Source: Litchfieldella qijiaojingensis (GTDB lineage Bacteria; Pseudomonadota; Gammaproteobacteria; Pseudomonadales; Halomonadaceae). From it: a stretch of DNA of 64,000 nucleotides. Where the stretch lies: contig NZ_BMXS01000010.1 of the NCBI RefSeq assembly GCF_014651875.1, positions 72,788-136,787 on the forward strand, in the 5' to 3' direction. Made by a program: the position numbers and the translations under genes. The notes beneath the pieces were generated by a model. The model was not told the DNA's origin. It saw nothing but the letters and a program-made list of their open reading frames with translations, and searched no databases. Positions 58,745 through 64,000 of this stretch are shown here, one piece after another. Position 1 is the first letter of the stretch. Each line of letters starts with the position of its first letter.

Positions 58745-61700
58745 ATGAACCTGTCGCAGATCGCCTATCGCCGCCGCCCCGTCTTTTATCTGGCCACTCT
58801 GGTCGCCATGCTCTATGGCGTGGTCAGCTACTTCACCCTCCCGGCACGTGAAGACCCCAAGATCACCATTCGCGAAGCGGTGGTGAGTACGGCCTACCCT
58901 GGGCTGCCGGCGGAACAGGTGGAAGAGAACATTACCAAGCCCCTGGAAGAGAGCATCCGTTCGATTGGAGAAGTCGAGGAAATCCGCTCGACCTCGATGC
59001 GCGGACGTTCGATCCTGCATGTGGAAATCCAGGACCGCTATTTCAACTTGGATCAGATCTGGGACGAGGTACGCAAGAAAGTCGAGTCGGTGCGTCCCAA
59101 CCTCCCTGCGGGCACCCAGGACCCGGTCATCGACGACGATTTCGGCGATGTGGCGGTGGTCACGGCGGCACTCACCGCCGACGACTTTCCGCAGGCCGAG
59201 CAGCAGGAAATCGCCGAGCACATCCGCGCCGCACTCTATGCCACCGAGGGCACCAAGAGCGTCGAACTGATCGGCGTGCAGCCCGAGCGTATCTTCATCG
59301 ACATTTCCGAAGCCAAGCTAGCCGAGCTGGGGCTGGCACCCTCCGATCTGGCCGCGCAGATCCAGAAGCGCAATATCTTCCCGCCAGGGGGCGTACTGGA
59401 AGCCGGCGAACAGCGCCTGGCACTACAGGTCACTGGCGAGTTCGACCGCGTGGAAACATTGGGCGACACCGAGATCCGCCTGCCGGACGCCGGTGGTACG
59501 CTACGTTTGCGCGATCTCGGCGAGATCAGCCGCGGCTATGTCGATCCCATCGACAAGCCGGCCTATTTCAACGGCAAGCAGGCAATTGTCTTTGCGATCT
59601 CCATGCTCGATGGCGTCAGCGTTCTCGACTACGGCCGGGCGATAAAGACACGCATCGACGAGCTGCAAGCGCCCCTGCCGGCGGGCTACCGTCTCGAGAT
59701 CATGACCTTCCAGCCCACCCAAGTCGCCAACGCCGTCTACGGCGTGACCTCGAGCGTGCTGCAGACCTTGGGCATCGTGCTGGCGGTGGTGATCCTGTTC
59801 CTGGGGCTGCGAACCGGACTGATCGTCGGCTCCATCATTCCCGCCGTGATGCTGGTGACTCTGGCCATCATGGGCCTGTTGGACGTGACCCTGCAGCGTG
59901 CCAGCCTCGCCACGCTGGTAATCGCGCTGGGACTGCTGGTCGACAACGCCATCGTCATTGCCGAGGATTTCAAGACTCGCCTGGAGACTGGCAGCCAACG
60001 TGACCAGGCGCTGCGGGAGACAGGCAAGGAACTGGCGATTCCCCTGCTGTCATCGACGCTGACCACCATTCTGGTGTTTCTGCCCCTGATGCTCGCCCAG
60101 CATGTGTCCGGAGAGTACACCCGCTCGATCTCCATCGTCATCGCCATCACTCTCCTGAGCTCCTGGTTCCTGTCGCTGACCGTCACGCCCGCGCTGTGCC
60201 ACCGCTTCCTCAAGGCACCGACAGGGACCGGCAATGACACACCGGCGTCCAATGTCTCCGACCGGATGTTCCAGGGCATCTCGCGGCGTTACGCCTGGCT
60301 GCTGCGGCGCGTACTCAGGCACCGCGTATTGTTCCTGGGCGTCATGGCGCTGGCCCTGGTGTCAGGCGTGGCGATGATGCAGGCGGTACCCAAGAAGTTC
60401 TTCCCTGACTCGGATCGCAACCAGGTCCTGGTATATGTCGACTTTCCTTCCGATATCGCGGCAAGCGAAGCGGACCGCAAGCTACAGTGGCTCAGCCGGG
60501 AACTGCAGCAGGCACCGGCCCTGAACGAGGATGTCACCAGCATCGCCGCCTACGCGGGATTCGGCGGCCCGCGCTTCGTGCTATCGCTGACCCCGATCGA
60601 CCCAGCTCCCAACAAGGGATTCATGGTGCTCAATGTCGCCGACCGCAACCGGGTCGATCATGTGATCGACTCGACACGCGCGTTCTTCGCCAGCGAGTAC
60701 CCCGACGTGTCGCCACAGGTCACCAAGATGTTCCTGGGACCATCGGACAGCAGCCTGCTGGAGGTGCAGGTCAAAGGCCCCGACCGGGACGTACTGTATG
60801 AAACGGCCAAGGAGGTCGAAGCCATCCTGGCCAGCCTCGACGGTGCTATCGATATCCGCCAGAGCTGGGAAGCCCGGATTCCCTCGCTGCGCATCGAGGT
60901 GGACCAGGTGCGGGCACGCCAGGCCGGCATCACCTCGGAGGACATCGCGAACTCATTGCAGAGTGCCATCGACGGCTACCACCTGAGCCACTTCCGTGAC
61001 GGCGACGATATCATTCCGGTGATGCTGCGCTACGCCGAGGAAGACCGCTCGAGCCTGCAGCGACTCAAGTCGCTGACCATCTACCCGCTCGACTCGCCGG
61101 GCGATGGGGTAACGCTCAACCAGGTAGCGTCCATCGAACTCGACAACGGCTACTACCGCATCGACCGCGAAAACCTGGTGCGCACCATCACCATCGAAGG
61201 ACGCAACCGCTACCTGACAGCCGAGGACATGGTGCCGCGCCTGACGCCACGACTGTCCGAGCTGGAGGCGCGCCTGCCGCCAGGGCACTGGATCGAGTTC
61301 GACGGTGTGGTGGTCGAATCCACCGAGGGACAGGCGGCGCTGCAAGCCTACCTACCTATCTGTCTGGGGTTGATCTTCATCCTGCTAGTGGCGCAGTTCA
61401 ATTCATTCAAGCGCCCACTGCTGATCGTCGCCACCATTCCGCTGGTCATCACCGGCGTCGCCCTGGGGTTGCTGACGATGCGCGCCGATTTCGGCTTCAT
61501 GGTGCTGCTGGGCATTTATAGTCTGGCGGGTATCATCATCAATAATGCGATCGTGCTGATCGATCGCATCGATATCGAGCGAAACGAGCCTGGACAGGAT
61601 GCCTTGGAGGCCGTGGTCAAGGCCTCGGAGAGACGCCTGCGGCCGATCCTGATGTCGGCCGCCACCACGATTCTCGGCTTCCTGCCACTGATTGTCGGTC

Positions 61701-61837
61701 GTGACCCGCTGTTCTACGGGATGGCCAGCGCCATGGCTTTCGGGCTCGGCATGGGCACCCTCATGAGCCTGGGAGTGGTGCCGGTACTGTACACTTACTT
61801 CTTCGGCATCGGCACGCGGCCACAAGCCGCCGAGTGA
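58745..61837 (+). CDS. RND efflux transporter (HAE family permease)
   Basis: ATG 58745 gives 1030 residues, right for AcrB-type pumps. It begins MNLSQIAYRRRPVFYLATLV, with two long periplasmic loops and twelve helices. The proton relay region includes LVIALGLLVDNAIVIAEDFK (paired acidic residues in helix 4), and the second repeat has LLGIYSLAGIIINNAIVLID. The sequence is closer to the subgroup of MFP-RND pairs with a short adaptor than to AcrB itself. The substrate is not predictable. Confidence 0.93.
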   Translation: MNLSQIAYRRRPVFYLATLVAMLYGVVSYFTLPAREDPKITIREAVVSTAYPGLPAEQVEENITKPLEESIRSIGEVEEIRSTSMRGRSILHVEIQDRYFNLDQIWDEVRKKVESVRPNLPAGTQDPVIDDDFGDVAVVTAALTADDFPQAEQQEIAEHIRAALYATEGTKSVELIGVQPERIFIDISEAKLAELGLAPSDLAAQIQKRNIFPPGGVLEAGEQRLALQVTGEFDRVETLGDTEIRLPDAGGTLRLRDLGEISRGYVDPIDKPAYFNGKQAIVFAISMLDGVSVLDYGRAIKTRIDELQAPLPAGYRLEIMTFQPTQVANAVYGVTSSVLQTLGIVLAVVILFLGLRTGLIVGSIIPAVMLVTLAIMGLLDVTLQRASLATLVIALGLLVDNAIVIAEDFKTRLETGSQRDQALRETGKELAIPLLSSTLTTILVFLPLMLAQHVSGEYTRSISIVIAITLLSSWFLSLTVTPALCHRFLKAPTGTGNDTPASNVSDRMFQGISRRYAWLLRRVLRHRVLFLGVMALALVSGVAMMQAVPKKFFPDSDRNQVLVYVDFPSDIAASEADRKLQWLSRELQQAPALNEDVTSIAAYAGFGGPRFVLSLTPIDPAPNKGFMVLNVADRNRVDHVIDSTRAFFASEYPDVSPQVTKMFLGPSDSSLLEVQVKGPDRDVLYETAKEVEAILASLDGAIDIRQSWEARIPSLRIEVDQVRARQAGITSEDIANSLQSAIDGYHLSHFRDGDDIIPVMLRYAEEDRSSLQRLKSLTIYPLDSPGDGVTLNQVASIELDNGYYRIDRENLVRTITIEGRNRYLTAEDMVPRLTPRLSELEARLPPGHWIEFDGVVVESTEGQAALQAYLPICLGLIFILLVAQFNSFKRPLLIVATIPLVITGVALGLLTMRADFGFMVLLGIYSLAGIIINNAIVLIDRIDIERNEPGQDALEAVVKASERRLRPILMSAATTILGFLPLIVGRDPLFYGMASAMAFGLGMGTLMSLGVVPVLYTYFFGIGTRPQAAE

Positions 61838-61866
61838 AAGGTCGAGTGAAAGAGAGTGAATGTCAG

Positions 61867-62526
61867 ATGGGAGATCAACCCTACCGCCGTCAGCCACGGG
61901 ACAATACCCAGGAGAAACTGATCCAGGCCGGCATCCGGCTGTTCGGCGAACTCGGCTACAAGGCAACGACGACCCGTATGATCGCTGACGCCGCCGAGGC
62001 CAACATCGGCTCGATCGCCTACTACTTCGACAACAAGCATGGACTCTACCTGGCGGCGGCACGCTATATCGCCGGGCAGTTGCGCCAGCGGTTGCGTCTG
62101 GACGAAGCCACCATGGCCAATGACGCCGAAGGAAAGCCAGATCGCCAGACGGCAATGGCGGCCCTGCAAGACATGACCCGTCGCATGGTGAAAGTCTTCA
62201 CCGCGGATGACGAGTGCCGTCAATGGCTGCTGTTCGTGATCCGCGAACAGGCCACCCCCACCGAAGCCTTCGACATCCTGCACACCCAGGCCTTCGGCAC
62301 TGTCCAGGCGACACTGAGCACGCTGATCGCGATACTGACCGAGCGCTCCCGCGATGACCAGAGGGTGATCGTCGAGACCCATACCCTGATCGGGCAGATC
62401 GTGTTTTTCCTGATCTGCCGCGAGCCCTTGCTGCGGCGCCTGGGCATCGAAGCGCTCGACGACACCATCACCGCGACCATCGAAGACGTGATCGCCTCGC
62501 ATCTGCGGGTCTATGAAGCGGATTGA
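61867..62526 (+). CDS. TetR family regulator (CerR/DUF1956 type)
   Basis: The N-terminal helix-turn-helix reads KLIQAGIRLFGELGYKATTT, RMIADAAEANIGSIAYYFDN, then KHGLYLAAARYIAGQLRQRL. The C-terminal region resembles DUF1956 proteins. I use ATG 61867 (219 residues); GTG 61834 would overlap the pump gene by 4 bases (GTGA) and add 11 residues, so coupling is possible. It likely represses the upstream MFP-RND genes through the palindrome at 57532-57547. Confidence 0.85.
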   Translation: MGDQPYRRQPRDNTQEKLIQAGIRLFGELGYKATTTRMIADAAEANIGSIAYYFDNKHGLYLAAARYIAGQLRQRLRLDEATMANDAEGKPDRQTAMAALQDMTRRMVKVFTADDECRQWLLFVIREQATPTEAFDILHTQAFGTVQATLSTLIAILTERSRDDQRVIVETHTLIGQIVFFLICREPLLRRLGIEALDDTITATIEDVIASHLRVYEAD

Positions 62527-62542
62527 TCGTCACCGCGCTTTG

Positions 62543-62701
62543 GGGAGACGCTGAAGAAATCGACGAGCATGGTCAAGCGCAAGGCGCCCGGAGCGCAGCA
62601 ACCGGAGCATATGGGGTATATGTGAGGCTTCGACCGGGCTGGCGCACCAGCACCGCACAACGCAGCGATTGGGCAGCGCAGACATTTATTCAGTGTTTCC
62701 C
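62543..62701 (-). mobile_element. Hairpin element, copy E (third type of termini)
   Basis: The ends are GGGAGACGCTGAAGAAAT (62543-62560) and, on the minus strand, GGGAAACACTGAATAAAT (62684-62701). The core keeps the GGAG-arm-loop-arm-TGAG plan of B-D, but with arms CATAT/ATATG (62608-62612 with 62618-62622), a further stem from GCCCGG/CCGGGC (62586-62591 with 62634-62639), and the AACGC...GGGC...GCGCAGACA tail. Its right end codes for the last three residues and stop of the cupin gene. Confidence 0.65.
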
Positions 62702-63361
62702 GGGCATCAGGTGGCCACTCTTCACATAGAGCAAGGCACCGTCTTCTCCGGTAAAGGGGGCATGCCCGCTCTGGTGTGGGCTGCGCAGCCAGCTCCCCTT
62801 GGGATAGGCGCCATGCTCGTCATGGTAGGTGCCTTCCAGCACCAGGATTTCCTCGCCGCCCCAGTGGGTATGCGGCTGGCAACGCGTGTTGGAGGCATAC
62901 TTCACCAAGGCGACTTGCTCGCCCTCGAAGTCATGAAGCGGCATTACCAGCAGGCCTTCCTCTGGCCCGGGTTGCCAGGACCAAGCTTGGGTATCGATGA
63001 CCTTGCGCTCGGTGTCCCGGGGAGAAAACTGGTGCAGTTTGACGAACAGGATAGTGCCCTGCCGGCCCGCCCTTGGTGCGTGCGAGGTGCCGATGGGATT
63101 GCGTAGGTAAGTTCCCACCGGGTATGTGCCATGCTCATCGGCGAACTCGCCTTCCAGCACCAGAAGTTCCTCGCCACCACCATGCTCATGGGGCGGGAAG
63201 CGGCTGTCGGGCGCATAACGCACCAGCGAAGTAGCCCGTGCCACTTCCTCGCCGATACGATCCAGCATCATTCGCTCCACGCCCTTCGTCGGTGAATCCA
63301 CCCAACGATATGTCTCGGGGGTCACCACGACTCGCTCGGAGAAATCGGCGTTGAGTCGCAT
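62690..63361 (-). CDS. Double cupin (ChrR-like) protein
   Basis: ATG 63361, with GGAGAA upstream, gives 223 residues. Two cupin repeats each have the metal motif: FPPHEHGGGEELLVLEGEFADEHG, then GTYLRNPIGTSHAP, and CQPHTHWGGEEILVLEGTYHDEHG, then GSWLRSPHQSGHAP. This is the ChrR-type cupin of anti-sigma factors, but without the zinc-finger N-terminal domain. It may be a stand-alone metal-binding enzyme. The final GKH and the TGA stop lie in the terminus of element E. Confidence 0.85.
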   Translation of the reverse strand: MRLNADFSERVVVTPETYRWVDSPTKGVERMMLDRIGEEVARATSLVRYAPDSRFPPHEHGGGEELLVLEGEFADEHGTYPVGTYLRNPIGTSHAPRAGRQGTILFVKLHQFSPRDTERKVIDTQAWSWQPGPEEGLLVMPLHDFEGEQVALVKYASNTRCQPHTHWGGEEILVLEGTYHDEHGAYPKGSWLRSPHQSGHAPFTGEDGALLYVKSGHLMPGKH

Positions 63362-63538
63362 CGTGCTTTCTCCATTTGAATGCCACTTAACATTCTCGAC
63401 CACAGCGTGGTACACGTCATCACCTGATTACGGCCTGCCTGGCCAATCTTCTCCGCCCCGCTGGCAAGGCGATGGCGGTTCGGCGACAATACATCGCCCC
63501 AAGGAAGCGCAACGAAAGACTCAGGAAAAGCCGACCGC

Positions 63539-63955
63539 ATGTCCCACCATCGAAACACACAGACCCTTCATATCGCCGCCGCCTTGATCACCGACGAAAA
63601 CGGCCGGCTGCTGCTGGTCCGTAAGCGCGATACCCAGGCTTTCATGCAAGCCGGCGGCAAGATCGAAGCCGGCGAGACTCCCGTCGCGGCGTTGGCCCGC
63701 GAGCTGCGAGAAGAACTCGGCGGTGCGCCTTCGAGCTTGGAGCCCTTGGGAGAATTCACGGCACCAGCGGCCAATGAACCGGGACATGTCGTCGCGGCAC
63801 ATCTCTTTCGCGCCACCATGACGCATCCCATCCAAGCGGCAGCGGAAATCGAGGAAATCGTCTGGGTCACGCCGACAATGGCCGCCGAACTCCCCTTGGC
63901 CCCACTGACGCGCGATCAGGTGCTGCCGCTGGCACTGGAAGCCTTGCAGGACTGA
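63539..63955 (+). CDS. Nudix hydrolase
   Basis: The 138-residue product contains the Nudix box GGKIEAGETPVAALARELREELGG (G-x5-E-x7-REL-x-EE-x-G, about 39-62), which binds the metal and cleaves a nucleoside diphosphate linked to another group. AAALITDENGRLLLVRKRDT precedes it as usual. The substrate cannot be predicted; short size and context give no hint. Confidence 0.9.
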   Translation: MSHHRNTQTLHIAAALITDENGRLLLVRKRDTQAFMQAGGKIEAGETPVAALARELREELGGAPSSLEPLGEFTAPAANEPGHVVAAHLFRATMTHPIQAAAEIEEIVWVTPTMAAELPLAPLTRDQVLPLALEALQD

Positions 63956-64000
63956 CATCAACAACGGCACCGCACCTCGGCAACGACTGCAAGACGATGG

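Overview
The window is a continuous piece of GC-rich gammaproteobacterial chromosome, most likely from the Halomonadaceae (Halomonas or a close relative). I infer this from gene content and order. These include hisS-yfgM-bamB-der, the aroE-hemF-tsaC-dprA / def-fmt-rsmB-trkA-trkH block, a separate second TrkH-type potassium transporter resembling Halomonas TrkI, and a long NrdA with two ATP cones. Almost all of it is core genome. I see no rRNA, tRNA, phage genes, integrase, CRISPR array or recognisable defence cassette.

Layout. 1-3.4 kb: end of hisS, then the overlapping yfgM-bamB-der operon. 3.4-8.6 kb: an exported sugar dehydrogenase, unknown membrane and lipoprotein genes, a chimeric AraC/AzlD reading frame, a DUF815 ATPase and an M48 lipoprotein protease. 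8.7-18.7 kb: the aroE-hemF-tsaC-dprA strand facing def-fmt-rsmB, then dodecin, trkA and trkH. 18.7-30 kb: TraB-like protein, DTW-domain tRNA modification enzyme, aceK, trkI, truC-tcdA, bacterioferritin plus its ferredoxin, and lptF-lptG-RDD. 30-36 kb: pepA, holC, valS, LpxT-like phosphatase. 36-48.4 kb: mixed housekeeping and envelope genes (META lipoprotein, diguanylate cyclase, DoxX, gloA, tag, YdjM-like hydrolase, azoR, MliC lipoprotein, metE/metR and an RstAB-like two-component pair). 48.4-53.4 kb: nrdA-nrdB with NrdR- and DnaA-box-like sites. 53.2-56.6 kb: an Lrp-nhaC module bracketed by two copies of a 37-residue small gene. 56.6-64 kb: exported intradiol dioxygenase, RND efflux pump with its TetR regulator, a double cupin and a Nudix hydrolase.

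The most unusual content is non-coding or very small. (i) A family of about 145-160 bp hairpin elements has at least four full copies and one internally deleted copy. Their stems covary between copies, their termini are of at least three kinds, and one end of every full copy overlaps or supplies the stop codon of a neighbouring gene. (ii) A 37-residue small protein gene is present twice, with the last 22 bp around the nrdB stop codon duplicated in front of the second copy, so that the lrp-nhaC module lies between direct repeats. (iii) A structured leader lies upstream of nhaC, with a 30-codon ORF that contains a perfect 12-bp hairpin. (iv) A cloverleaf-shaped fold is predicted between nrdA and nrdB. 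(v) An in-frame fusion joins the sensor half of an AraC regulator to the C-terminal half of AzlD, apparently left by a deletion.

All assignments come from reading motifs and gene order. No database search or folding program was run.
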